From: CAYJPV01 sp964547975
Lineage (GTDB): Bacteria > Acidobacteriota > Vicinamibacteria > Vicinamibacterales > JAKQTR01
Length of the DNA stretch: 20,726 nt
Assembly (NCBI GenBank): GCA_964547975.1
Contig: CAZJRM010000078.1
Span: 1-20,726 of the forward strand
Direction of reading: 5' to 3'
The notes beneath the pieces are model-generated. The model made no database searches. It was not told the origin of the DNA and was given only the letters and a program-made list of their open reading frames with translations. This document shows positions 8,949 to 17,104 of the stretch, piece after piece. The position numbers and the translations under genes were made by a program. The first letter of the stretch is position 1, and each line of letters begins with the position of its first letter.

Positions 8949-10475
8949 TTACCGGGGAACGTCTACCAGGCGTCGCGCCTTGAGCTGGCCGTCCACCACC
9001 ATGTGCGACGGCGCGGCGGCGCCCCGCTCGGTGACGAACTCGAGGCTGCGTCCCTCGACGAGGTCGAAGAACCGCGTGGGCGACTCTGGGAACAGTTCGA
9101 CGCGCTGCGGCCCGTCGAGCACGACGAGCCCGTCCTGCTCCAGCGCGACGACGATGGATCGGCCCGGCCGCAGTTCGTAGCGCCCCTGGAGCGCGGCCAG
9201 CGCCGCGCGGTCCACCGGGACGACGGCCTTCTCGCGAGGCTTGAAGGTCGGCCAGCCGTACTCGCGGGCGATCGCACGCAGGATCTCGCCGGCCAGCCGC
9301 CCTCCCTGATCGCCGTTCGTCATCACCACGGCTCCGCGCCCGCCTTCGACAAACGCCGTCATATTGCACTTGAATCCCGCGTTCGAGCCTCCATGACCGA
9401 AGGCCGCGGCGGCGCCGACGCCGTCCAGCGACAGGCCCAGGCCGTACCCGCCGCTCAGGTTCGTCACCATCATGCGGGCGGTGTCGGGCTTCAGGAAGGC
9501 GGGCTTGCCGTCGAGGGCCTGCTGGATGGCGATCAGGAACGATGCGAGGTCGGAGGGCGTGGTCCACAGCCCTGCGGCCGCCAGCTCGGGGTACGTATGG
9601 AAGCGCCCTGGAATCACCGCGCCGCCAGCCTGGTGGCCCGACGCGGCCCCGTGGCGTCGTGCCTCGGGCAGCGGCTGCTCGTACGTGCTGTCGCGCATGC
9701 CGGCAGGCCCCAGCACGAGGTCGGTGAGCAGCGCCGGGAACGGCTTGCCGGTGACGTCGGTCAGCAGTTGTTGCACGACCGTGTACCCGCCGCCCGAATA
9801 GCGCCACTGGCTGCCCGGCACGAGATCCGGCCGCACGGCCGCGCTGTTGGCTGGCGGCGCACCGTCCAGTACCTGGACCACGGACGGCACGGGCGTGCCG
9901 GCCGGGTAACCTCCGAAACCGTGCACGGTCAAGCCCGCGGAGTGGTTGAGCAGACGGCGCAGCGTGACCTTCTGATCCTTGGTGACGTCGTTGTCCGGCA
10001 CCTTCCACGAGGTGAGCCTCTCGTTGACGGGCGTGTCCAGCGTCAAGAGACCCTGCTCGACGAGCCGCATGGCGCCGGCGGCCGCGATCGACTTGCTGAT
10101 CGATGCCGCCTGGAACAACGTGCGCGGCGTGACGGGGTCGGGGCTGCCGGCCTCGATCACGCCGTAGCCTCGAGCCCACTCGATGGCCCCGCCGTTGATG
10201 ACGGCGATGCTGACGCCAGGTGTCTTAAGCGCGGCCATCCGATCCGCCAGCGTGGAGAGCGGCAGCGGTCGGCCGGCAACGACGAGGGGCGGAAGCAGTC
10301 CCCGCTCGATTCGGGCTATCCGTTCTGCCACCTCCGGGGCGGCGGAAACCGCCGGCTTCGTCGCCGCGGACCCGGCCCTGGTGGCTGGCCCGGCAGGCTG
10401 GGCGCCAACGGCGCTGACGCCCGGCGTCGAGACGAGGAACGAGGACACCAGCAGCGCGGCAACCGGCAAACGCAT
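8949..10475 (-). CDS. Beta-lactamase-family (class C / penicillin-binding-like) serine hydrolase with DUF3471-like C-terminus
   Basis: The gene encodes 508 residues from the ATG at 10475-10473, with GGGGGAG seven bases upstream. The open frame upstream lacks a signal peptide and is not used. Residues 1-25 form a signal peptide. The catalytic domain (about 75-410) has the SxxK motif Ser125-Ile-Ser-Lys128 in FQAASISKSI, a YSG tyrosine motif at 226-228 in WRYSGGGYTVVQ, and an HGG triad at 361-363 (FGHGGSNAGF). LLNHSAGLTVHGF (175-187) is also typical of this fold. Residues about 420-508 form a small C-terminal beta domain (LQGRYEL...VALEQDGLVVLDG) like DUF3471. Related proteins include esterases, D-aminopeptidases and carboxypeptidases. 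HGG in place of KTG and the added domain favour a peptidase or esterase over a true lactamase. Substrate unknown. Confidence 0.9.
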   Translation of the reverse strand: MRLPVAALLVSSFLVSTPGVSAVGAQPAGPATRAGSAATKPAVSAAPEVAERIARIERGLLPPLVVAGRPLPLSTLADRMAALKTPGVSIAVINGGAIEWARGYGVIEAGSPDPVTPRTLFQAASISKSIAAAGAMRLVEQGLLTLDTPVNERLTSWKVPDNDVTKDQKVTLRRLLNHSAGLTVHGFGGYPAGTPVPSVVQVLDGAPPANSAAVRPDLVPGSQWRYSGGGYTVVQQLLTDVTGKPFPALLTDLVLGPAGMRDSTYEQPLPEARRHGAASGHQAGGAVIPGRFHTYPELAAAGLWTTPSDLASFLIAIQQALDGKPAFLKPDTARMMVTNLSGGYGLGLSLDGVGAAAAFGHGGSNAGFKCNMTAFVEGGRGAVVMTNGDQGGRLAGEILRAIAREYGWPTFKPREKAVVPVDRAALAALQGRYELRPGRSIVVALEQDGLVVLDGPQRVELFPESPTRFFDLVEGRSLEFVTERGAAAPSHMVVDGQLKARRLVDVPR

Positions 10476-10647
10476 CACACGACTCCCCCGGGGCCGTTGC
10501 GGCCCGATACCCGTCAATACGCGGCGGCCGCGACCGTCGTTCCCGAGTGCGTCGGCAACCTTCGCGTGCCCGAATCCGTCCGAGTGGATGAGGTGCCGGC
10601 ACGGCGGCTGCGACCGGTGTCTGGCTCGAGTGGGGAAGGAGGGTGGG
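10476..10647. other. Divergent intergenic region between serine hydrolase and TlpA-like gene
   Basis: This 172-bp stretch must carry both promoters, but I see no hexamer pair with convincing match and spacing on either strand. Both genes have very strong Shine-Dalgarno sequences at its two edges (GGGGGAG on minus, AAGGAGG on plus). No small gene is apparent. Confidence 0.4.
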
Positions 10648-11547
10648 ATGTCCCTGACCAGGTGGGCGCTGTCGGCGGCCGCGGGCGTGCTGGTGATGTC
10701 CGCGGTCGGCGGAGTTCTGGTGTGGAGCCGCCACGCCACGCCGAATGAACGAATCGTATCCGGCCGGGCCGAAGTTCAGCGGCTCGAGCGCGCGGGTCGG
10801 TACGCCGAGGCGGCCGACACGCTCGAAGGGGTCCAGATGCTCTTGATGGATGCCGGCAGGTACCGGGAGGGCCTGGACGCGGCCTTTGCCATTGAAGGGC
10901 TGTCCTCCAAGGCGTCCCCGCGGCGCTCGCCCTGGCACTACGTCAGGATTGCCGATGTCTACCTGCGTCTCGGCGATCGAGACCAGTACTTCCACTGGAT
11001 GGAGAAGGCCGTCAACGAGCGCGGGTTCTCGAAGGTCGGGTATTTCGAGAGCGCGGAGGTGGCGTCGCTGAAAGACGATCCCCGATTTGCTCCCCTCGCC
11101 GAGGCCTGCGCGAAGCAGGTCGGCATCGGAGAACACGCCCGGGACTTCCGGGTCACGCTGTTGGACGGGTCGACCTTCTCTCTGTCCGCGCAGGCCGGCA
11201 AGGTCGTGTTGATCGACTTCTGGGACGTGATGTGCCCGCCATGCCGGCGGGAGATGCCGAACCTGAAGCAGATCGCCGCCGACTTCGACGGCCGCGGCCT
11301 CGAGATCGTCGGGATCAGCCTCGACACGGACCGCCGCCTGCTCACGGAGTTCATCGAGCAGGAGCGGTTGCCGTGGAAGATCGCCTGCTCGTTCAAGGGG
11401 TGGAGCGACGAGACGGCGGCGCTCTACCGGATCATCGCGACCCCGTCGACGTGGCTGATCGATCGCCGCGGGGTCGTGCGTTACCACGACTTGCGAGGCG
11501 CGGACCTGCGGCAGGCGGTCGACGCACTGCTGCGCGAGCCCGCCTAA
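10648..11547 (+). CDS. TlpA/ResA-like thioredoxin-fold protein with TPR-like N-terminal region, membrane-anchored
   Basis: ATG 10648 follows a perfect AAGGAGG five bases upstream, which overrides the longer open frame. The 299-residue protein has an N-terminal hydrophobic anchor (residues about 5-25). An alpha-helical region of about 35-160 resembles tetratricopeptide repeats (RAGRYAEAADTLEG, DAGRYREGLDAAFAIEG, RIADVYLRLGDRDQYFHWMEKAV). A TlpA-like thioredoxin domain fills 160-299: GKVVLIDFWDVMCPPCRREMP with the redox pair Cys196-Pro-Pro-Cys199, GLEIVGISLDTDR, and the cis-proline stretch IATPSTWLIDRRG. Such proteins act as periplasmic thiol-disulfide reductants, for example in cytochrome c maturation; that role is not shown here. 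The CPPC active site differs from CGPC or CEPC of the usual members. Its stop overlaps the stop of the convergent GH38 gene by four bases of coding sequence. Confidence 0.88.
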   Translation: MSLTRWALSAAAGVLVMSAVGGVLVWSRHATPNERIVSGRAEVQRLERAGRYAEAADTLEGVQMLLMDAGRYREGLDAAFAIEGLSSKASPRRSPWHYVRIADVYLRLGDRDQYFHWMEKAVNERGFSKVGYFESAEVASLKDDPRFAPLAEACAKQVGIGEHARDFRVTLLDGSTFSLSAQAGKVVLIDFWDVMCPPCRREMPNLKQIAADFDGRGLEIVGISLDTDRRLLTEFIEQERLPWKIACSFKGWSDETAALYRIIATPSTWLIDRRGVVRYHDLRGADLRQAVDALLREPA

Positions 11548-14500
11548 CGTCCGGAGAGGCGCACGAGGCGCGTGGCCCGCGGCGGAATGACGAGCGCGCC
11601 GCCTCGGAGCGTGCGCAGGCCCGTCGGTTCCGTCACCACCACGTCCGACGCCGACTGCACCGTGATCGATGCGGGTGACGCCGACGGGTTGAACAGCCGC
11701 ACCGCGAGCGTCAGATCGTCCACCGGCTCCATCGAGACCACCGTCACCGGGTCGCCCGACAACGTGAAGGGCGGCGTGATGCGCGGCGCACCTGGCGCGG
11801 AAGCGGCCGCGAGGAGCGGCGCGTCGTACTCGTCACTGAAGCGCCTGAGCGAGACGGCGTCGAACACCGCGTGCGGACGCACGACGAAACGGAATGCCAG
11901 CGTTCCGGACTGCTCGGCCTTGTAGTTCGTGTGCCAGTAGTTGTTGAGCAGGTATGCGTAGAGCGTGGCCCCCGGCGCGACGTGCTCACGCCAGTTCCGT
12001 GTGCCGCGATCGTTCTGCCGCTCGTCGGTGAGCGCGCCGAGCTCGATGAGCGGCGCGTCGAGCGACACGAGTGAGAGGCCCATTGCGCGTCCGGAGACGT
12101 CGATGGCGCTCTGCACGCCGACGAATTCGCGGCACGAGCCCGGCAACTGGTCGCGTTCGAATTCCACGAGCGCGGTCCCCTCGTCCGCGCGCACGACTCC
12201 CCCTGGCACGTTGAACGGAAACGCCGCATGCGCGCTTTCCTTGGTGCGCACGGCGGTCTTGTCGATCGCCAGTTCGAGCGCGAGCCGGTCGGATCCGGCG
12301 GCGAGACTGATCCGTTGCGTCACGCCGCGCGCGCCCAGGCCCGTGCTGTCGACCCGCAGTGTGGCCACGAGCGGACCGGCGTCCTCGACGGTGACGCGGG
12401 CCGCGTCGTTGCCGACGACCGTCGATGGATCGCGCCCGGGCACGTACAGATAGCGCAGCAGCCCCGGGGGCCCCGACACGAATTCGTGGCCTGGCGTGCC
12501 GGCCCAGGTCAACGACGCGATCGACGCTCGATCCGGACCGAGTACGGCCCGCACCACACCATTGTCGAGCGCCGAATCCGTCACGCTGACCCTGCCGGCG
12601 GGGCGTTCCGCCTCGCCGGGGCCCACGCGAAGCCGTATGGAGGACATCGCCGGCACGCTGTCGATCCACACCGCGAGGCGGCCGTCGCGCAGTCGCTGCG
12701 ACGGCAGCGCGAGTTCGATGGCGGTCGCGCGGCGGACCGGCGTCGCCTGAGCAGGATCCGCCTGAAGGCGGACCTCACGGGCGGTTGGCACGTCGGGTTT
12801 CAGCACACCGACGCCGGTGCCAGGTGGCGGCACGACGACCACCCGATCGCCCCCGCGGGAGAGATCGGCGGGCAGGTACACGAGTCCGCCGCGTGGCCAC
12901 GCCAGCGTGTTGATGACGTCCACGGCGCCGGCGTTGCCGGTCGCGCCTGCCAGGGCGCGGCGCATGAGATCCGCCGCTTGCCGCGCCGATTCCGTGGCAA
13001 AACGGCGTTTGTACTCCCACTGGGCCATCACGTCCGCGCGGTCGGGCTGGGTGATACTGTCGGCCGCGCCCCACGTGTGCTCGCGCCACAACAGGACGTT
13101 GCGCCACGCCTCGTCTCGTTCGCCACGCGGCAGCGGGGTCCCGCGCAGCACGGCCAGCGTCTCGGCCTGCTGCAACGCGCGCGCGGCGGCTCGCACGGCG
13201 GCCTCGTCGCCGGCGCTCGAGATCGCGCCGTCTTCCCAGTACGGCGTCATGTCTCCCGCCCGCACGGGAAGCTCGGAACCGTGACGCCGCTCGAACGCCT
13301 CGAACAGGCGCTCGGCCGTATCGATGACGAGTCGCGGCGTCGAGAACTGCTCGTTCCACCGTGTGACGAAGTCCGGAAGCGCCGGATCGACCGGGCCGTT
13401 GTCGCCGCCAATCGTGTAACGGACCTGCACCATGTCGTAGGGGTAGCCGCGACCCACGAGGTCCCGCACGTAGTCCAGAATGCTGTCGCGGCTGCGCTCG
13501 GTGGCTCGGCCGGTGTTGAGGCCGTGGAACCACGAGTACCCCCGGCCCGCCACCCAGACCAGCAGGCGTTCTTCGCCGGACGGCGACGCCCACCAGAACG
13601 GCGCGTCGCCGAGCGCCTTCAGCGTCGTGCCGATCCGATCACCACCGTCGGGCAGGCCCGGCATGTAGTTGGGCCCGCTGCTGAAATACCGGACGCCGCC
13701 CTGTGCGAGCGCCGCGACGCTGGCCCAGCTCAGGCCGGGGATGTCGCTGTGCATCGCCGACCGGATCGGTCCCGCGCCGAGCCGGGCGCGAACACGTTTC
13801 GCCGCGTCGGTCCATCGCTCGAGTTCCACCGGGGTCGCCAGCCCGGTGAGGATATTCGTGAAGTTGGCCTGCAGGCCCATCGTGCCGTCGCGCACGGCGT
13901 CCGCGAACTCGCGCCGATCGTCCGCCGAGGCCTGCGCCAGATAACTCTCGACCGACCAGAGCCCCTCGACGTTCCACCTGAACCGCGCGTCGGGCGGGTA
14001 CGACGCGGTCGCCCGGGCCAGCGCCACCGCGTCGCGCAGGTTCTTCCACTGTTTGCGTTCGACCTCGGGCTGCGGATCCGAGTAGCCGATATCGACGTGC
14101 GAGTGGGGCAGCAGGTGCATCGCCCTGGGCCGCACGGCCGACACCGTCACCGCGCCGCTGAACGTCGTGTCCGTGCCGAGGACGACGGTGACCGGCAGGG
14201 TCGCGTCGGCATTCGGACCCGCGCCGACGAGCACGGTCGTGTAGCCCGCATCGACGGTCCCCGACCAGGCCGTGCGCGCGCCGATGCGGACCTCGGCCTG
14301 GGTTGCCGCGCCAACGAGGCTGACGCCCACGCGAAGGACGCGCTGGCCGTCGGCAAAGACGGCTTCTTCCGGCACCACGCGCGTCCAGGACTCCACGGGT
14401 TCCTGCGGGCCGAGATAGTAGTCCTGGCTGCCGGCTGCGTCCCCGACGATCGTGAATCGCGGCGCGCCGCTGCCGAAGAAGGCCCGCGGCGCCGTGATCC

Positions 14501-14981
14501 ACATGAACCCGAAGAGTTCGTTGAACTGCCCGACCCGCGTCGTCCTGAACGACAGGACCGCGCCGCCTTCACCGGCCACGGTCCACTCGCGATCGTCCGC
14601 CGTGCGGCCGGACCTGAACGTCGCGACGCGCCGGCCGTTCACCGACAACCAGAACTGGTGTGCGCCGTAGCCTGACGCGGTCCCGCCGTGCCACAGGAAC
14701 GTCACGCGCTCGTCGGGTGGCCCCGCCGGCACGGCCTCGCCTTCCCACTCGACGGCCATGCGCCCGTCCGTCGCCCGGCTGAGCAACGTCTTCGTCTGGC
14801 CGGGGTAGGCCCAGGGATAGAGGATCCACTCCCCGGCCACGGTGCGCACGAACCCGCGCAGCCATCGCTCCGGCAGCGGGCCGGTGCCGGCCGCGGACGA
14901 TGCCTGCGCCAGCGCCGTGGCGGTTCCGAGGAGGAGCAGGGCGAGCGCACAGGAGCAGGCCGGCAGGAGCAGGCGTGGCAT
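11544..14981 (-). CDS. Secreted glycoside hydrolase family 38 (alpha-mannosidase-like)
   Basis: The gene encodes 1145 residues from the ATG at 14981-14979; no good Shine-Dalgarno is visible. Residues 1-25 are a signal peptide (cut after ALA). Residues about 35-285 form a beta-rich N-terminal region, with VTFLWHGGTASG, HQFWLSVNGRRVATF and WILYPWAYPGQTK. The GH38 catalytic domain starts near 287: MHLLPHSHVDIGYSD with zinc-type ligands His295 and Asp297. Then come RFRWNVEGLWSVESYL (333-348), GLQANFTNILTG (369-380) and MHSDIPGLSW (410-419), where Asp413 matches the GH38 nucleophile/metal ligand. VRYTIGGDNGP (520-530) and REHTWGAADS-type residues complete the site. The C-terminal half is the beta-sandwich mannosidase region, ending NNYWHTNYKAEQSGTLAFRF and a small terminal domain. 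It is probably a periplasmic or extracellular alpha-mannosidase; exact linkage is unknown. The stop codons of this gene and the TlpA-like gene overlap. Confidence 0.88.
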   Translation of the reverse strand: MPRLLLPACSCALALLLLGTATALAQASSAAGTGPLPERWLRGFVRTVAGEWILYPWAYPGQTKTLLSRATDGRMAVEWEGEAVPAGPPDERVTFLWHGGTASGYGAHQFWLSVNGRRVATFRSGRTADDREWTVAGEGGAVLSFRTTRVGQFNELFGFMWITAPRAFFGSGAPRFTIVGDAAGSQDYYLGPQEPVESWTRVVPEEAVFADGQRVLRVGVSLVGAATQAEVRIGARTAWSGTVDAGYTTVLVGAGPNADATLPVTVVLGTDTTFSGAVTVSAVRPRAMHLLPHSHVDIGYSDPQPEVERKQWKNLRDAVALARATASYPPDARFRWNVEGLWSVESYLAQASADDRREFADAVRDGTMGLQANFTNILTGLATPVELERWTDAAKRVRARLGAGPIRSAMHSDIPGLSWASVAALAQGGVRYFSSGPNYMPGLPDGGDRIGTTLKALGDAPFWWASPSGEERLLVWVAGRGYSWFHGLNTGRATERSRDSILDYVRDLVGRGYPYDMVQVRYTIGGDNGPVDPALPDFVTRWNEQFSTPRLVIDTAERLFEAFERRHGSELPVRAGDMTPYWEDGAISSAGDEAAVRAAARALQQAETLAVLRGTPLPRGERDEAWRNVLLWREHTWGAADSITQPDRADVMAQWEYKRRFATESARQAADLMRRALAGATGNAGAVDVINTLAWPRGGLVYLPADLSRGGDRVVVVPPPGTGVGVLKPDVPTAREVRLQADPAQATPVRRATAIELALPSQRLRDGRLAVWIDSVPAMSSIRLRVGPGEAERPAGRVSVTDSALDNGVVRAVLGPDRASIASLTWAGTPGHEFVSGPPGLLRYLYVPGRDPSTVVGNDAARVTVEDAGPLVATLRVDSTGLGARGVTQRISLAAGSDRLALELAIDKTAVRTKESAHAAFPFNVPGGVVRADEGTALVEFERDQLPGSCREFVGVQSAIDVSGRAMGLSLVSLDAPLIELGALTDERQNDRGTRNWREHVAPGATLYAYLLNNYWHTNYKAEQSGTLAFRFVVRPHAVFDAVSLRRFSDEYDAPLLAAASAPGAPRITPPFTLSGDPVTVVSMEPVDDLTLAVRLFNPSASPASITVQSASDVVVTEPTGLRTLRGGALVIPPRATRLVRLSGR

Positions 14982-14985
14982 GTGC

Positions 14986-15007
14986 GGATTGTCGCACGAT
15001 ACAATCC
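14986..15007. promoter_or_regulatory. Palindromic operator candidate between GH38 and phosphoesterase genes
   Basis: GGATTGT (14986-14992) and ACAATCC (15001-15007) are perfect 7-bp inverted arms around an eight-base centre, in the 50-bp gap between divergent start codons. The right arm overlaps a TACAAT hexamer (15000-15005) that resembles a plus-strand -10 box, though I see no good -35. A second short inverted pair, GTGCG (14982-14986) and CGCAC (14993-14997), is interleaved. The geometry fits a dimeric repressor controlling both genes. Confidence 0.5.
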
Positions 15008-15031
15008 CCGCGTCTGCTGCTGGAGCCTGCC

Positions 15032-15904
15032 ATGACGTATTGCCTGCGCGCGCTTGCCCTCGCCTTCCTGCTGGCCACGACGGTGGTGGCCGGAGACACG
15101 CCGCCTGCGCCACGCCTCGTCTTCGGCATCGTGACGGACGTGCACTCGGCGGACGTCCCGACCAGCGGCGCGCGGACGTACCGGGCGTCCGCGGCGAAAC
15201 TCGCCGCGTGCATCGACGTGATGAACGAGCGGCGCGTGGCCTTCGTGGCGGAACTGGGGGACTTCAAGGACCAGGATCCCGCGCCTGTCGAAACGCGTAC
15301 CCTGCGGTACCTGGCCGATATCGAGCGGGTGTTCGCCAGATTCAACGGCCCCCGGTATCACGTGCTGGGCAACCACGACAGCGACAGCCTTTCGAAGGCG
15401 CAGTTTCTGGCCGCCACGGTCAACACCGGCATCTCGCCGAACGCCGCCCACTACACGTTTGTCACGGGAGGCGTGCGCGTCGTGGTGCTCGACGCGAACC
15501 ACAATGCCGACGGCACGCCGTACGACCACGGCAACTTCACGTGGCAGCAGAGTTACGTCGACGTTCCGCAGATCGCGTGGCTCGATCGCACGCTCCGCGC
15601 GTCCGCGGAGCCGGTCGTCGTGCTCGTGCATCAGCGGCTCGACACGGACGACGATTACGCGGTGAAGAACGCCGTTGCCGTGCGGGCGGTGCTCGAGCGG
15701 TCAGCGAACGTGCTCGTGGTGCTGCAGGGGCATCACCACGACGGCGGGTTCAGCGCGATCAACGGAATCCCCTACTACACGCTCGCGGGACTCATCCAGG
15801 GGCCGCCGCTTCCCGACAATGCGTTCGCCATCGTCGAGGTACGCCAGGACTGGAGCCTGTCGATTCAGGGCTACGGCAGGGCGGAGTCGAGGGCGTTCGA
15901 CTGA
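15032..15904 (+). CDS. Calcineurin-like metallophosphoesterase, exported
   Basis: ATG 15032 has GGAG eight bases upstream. The 290-residue protein carries a signal peptide (1-20). All five metallophosphoesterase blocks are present: FGIVTDVHSAD (Asp36, His38), AELGDFKDQD (Asp77), HVLGNHDSDS (Asn114-His115), VVLVHQRLD (His200) and LQGHHHDGGF (His234 and His236). A dimetal phosphoester hydrolase in the periplasm or outside is well supported; the substrate is not identifiable. The first block reads DVH rather than DxH followed by the common aspartate/glycine run, but the metal ligands are intact. It is divergent from the GH38 gene and shares its 50-bp regulatory gap. The convergent downstream gene ends only eight bases away, leaving no room for a terminator. 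Confidence 0.9.
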   Translation: MTYCLRALALAFLLATTVVAGDTPPAPRLVFGIVTDVHSADVPTSGARTYRASAAKLAACIDVMNERRVAFVAELGDFKDQDPAPVETRTLRYLADIERVFARFNGPRYHVLGNHDSDSLSKAQFLAATVNTGISPNAAHYTFVTGGVRVVVLDANHNADGTPYDHGNFTWQQSYVDVPQIAWLDRTLRASAEPVVVLVHQRLDTDDDYAVKNAVAVRAVLERSANVLVVLQGHHHDGGFSAINGIPYYTLAGLIQGPPLPDNAFAIVEVRQDWSLSIQGYGRAESRAFD

Positions 15905-15912
15905 ACCGCCGC

Positions 15913-16977
15913 TTACTGCAGGCGGGCGAGCGTGACGTCGAGGTAGCGCACGCCGCCGTGCGCCTGGTGCCACTGCACCAGGATCGGACTCTGATACGTG
16001 CCCTGGACGATGACGCCCTCCCCGGGCGTCTTCGCGTCCGACACGAGCAGGTTTACCGTGCGCTTCATCCGCAGCAGCCGTTCGGCCGGGACAGCCATGG
16101 CGCGGGCGATAGCCCTCTCGAGAATCGACTCGTGCAGGCCCAGGGCATCGACGATGCGGTTGAGGACGCGGACGAGGTCGTACTTGGCGTAGTCGCGGGT
16201 CTTGGCCGGGATGGCGCGCGGATCGTCGAACGCGTGGCGGCCCTTCTCGGCCACGAACCGCAGCGGGTTGCGCAGTACGTCCACGAGGTCGTGGCGCATC
16301 AGCAGGGTTTCGTATTCGTTGACGGTGATGCCCGCCTGGCGTTCGCCGGCGGCCAGGTCGAGGCGCAGGCGGCCCTTCGTCACGTCGTACTGCCGGATCA
16401 GGTCCTGCAGCTGGTCGTAGATGCCCAACCCGGGTTCGCGCAGGTTGATCGAGTCGATCGGGTGCGACGACACGGGAATCGCGATTCGCGTGCGCGCGAC
16501 CACCGTTTCTTCGTTGTAGCCGACGATGGTCGTGAAACGGCGGCGGGGCGTCCCTTCGTTGACGCCGTCGAGGTCGACGAACAGCGCGGGCACGTGGTGG
16601 TTGTTGTACGAGACGCAGGCGCGCAGGCCGGCGGCCATGAACGTGAGGTGCGAGTCCGCGTTGCGCGGTTCGACGGCGCGCTGCTCGTCCGACAACTCCG
16701 TCCGGGCGTCGAGCTGGTCGTGGCGGTAGCCGGCGCCTTCCGGGAACACCTGGCGGAACGCATCGACGTAGTTCGTGATGCCATCGTCGCGGTGCATGAG
16801 GCGCGACGCGAGGCCCTGCTCGAGGTATCCGGCCGTGGTGTGGTGCGAGGCGAAGAGTGTCCGCGAGAAGGAGGCGAGCACGTCGCCGTACACCTGGACG
16901 ATTCGCTGACGCACGTCAATCGCGTCGAACCGGGCACGCGGCTGAAGCTCGATCGTCAGTTCGAGTGGCTGGGACAT
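15913..16977 (-). CDS. YjbQ/UPF0047-like domain fused to an unrecognised C-terminal region
   Basis: The gene encodes 354 residues from the ATG at 16977-16975; an alternative ATG at 17001 would add eight residues but has AGAGG directly against it. Residues about 4-160 match the YjbQ/UPF0047 fold: LTIELQPRARFDAIDVRQRI, SHHTTAG (44-50) with the conserved His-Thr-Ala-Gly, then YRHD (84-87), NADSHLTFMAAG (106-117) and ALFVDLDGVNEGTPRRR (131-147). Residues about 165-354 show no domain I know. They include VNEYETLLMRHDLVDVLRNP (219-238), a helical stretch LVRVLNRIVDALGLHESILERAIARA (268-293), and a C-terminal beta-like part with VIVQGTYQSPILVQWHQ. Some YjbQ proteins show weak thiamine-phosphate synthase activity; no function is safe here. 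Ordinary YjbQ proteins are about 130-140 residues, so this is a large extension. Confidence 0.65.
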   Translation of the reverse strand: MSQPLELTIELQPRARFDAIDVRQRIVQVYGDVLASFSRTLFASHHTTAGYLEQGLASRLMHRDDGITNYVDAFRQVFPEGAGYRHDQLDARTELSDEQRAVEPRNADSHLTFMAAGLRACVSYNNHHVPALFVDLDGVNEGTPRRRFTTIVGYNEETVVARTRIAIPVSSHPIDSINLREPGLGIYDQLQDLIRQYDVTKGRLRLDLAAGERQAGITVNEYETLLMRHDLVDVLRNPLRFVAEKGRHAFDDPRAIPAKTRDYAKYDLVRVLNRIVDALGLHESILERAIARAMAVPAERLLRMKRTVNLLVSDAKTPGEGVIVQGTYQSPILVQWHQAHGGVRYLDVTLARLQ

Positions 16978-17030
16978 CCTGGTTCTCTTCGAACGCGTCA
17001 TCCTCTGGGGTACCCCGGGCGCAACTGCTA

Positions 17031-17059
17031 ATCATACAACGGAGTCCGCGCGCTGCCCA
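17031..17059 (-). promoter_or_regulatory. Sigma70-type promoter for the YjbQ-like gene
   Basis: On the minus strand a TATGAT (17036-17031, 5 of 6 to TATAAT) is preceded at 17 bp by TGGGCA (17059-17054, 4 of 6 to TTGACA). The predicted start of transcription is near 17024, giving a leader of about 47 nt to the preferred ATG at 16977 and about 23 nt to the alternative. The YjbQ-like gene can thus be transcribed independently of the upstream YedF-like gene. Confidence 0.55.
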
Positions 17060-17062
17060 CTG

Positions 17063-17094
17063 TGGTCCGACGCGACGCCTGCGTGGTCAGACCA
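17063..17094. promoter_or_regulatory. Two-site operator candidate, TGGTCNGACC type
   Basis: A perfect 11-bp palindrome TGGTCAGACCA lies at 17084-17094. A related element TGGTCCGAC (9 of 11 positions of the same pattern) starts at 17063, exactly 21 bp away, about two helical turns. Relative to the predicted minus-strand start near 17024, their centres lie at about -44 and -65, typical of activator sites. The pattern resembles binding sites of the FadR/PdhR branch of GntR regulators, which is inference from site shape only. The same palindrome recurs at 18133. Confidence 0.5.
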
Positions 17095-17104
17095 AGGCGC
17101 GCGT

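Noticed and set aside
9003..10748. Plus-strand open frame of 581 codons opposite the serine hydrolase
   Set aside because: Shadow of a gene with intact SxxK, YSG and HGG motifs. The sequence is low-complexity and matches nothing.
12228..14675. Long plus-strand open frame of 815 codons opposite the GH38 gene
   Set aside because: Its translation is the Arg/Ala/His-rich pattern of an antisense shadow with no recognisable domain. The opposite strand carries a full GH38 enzyme.
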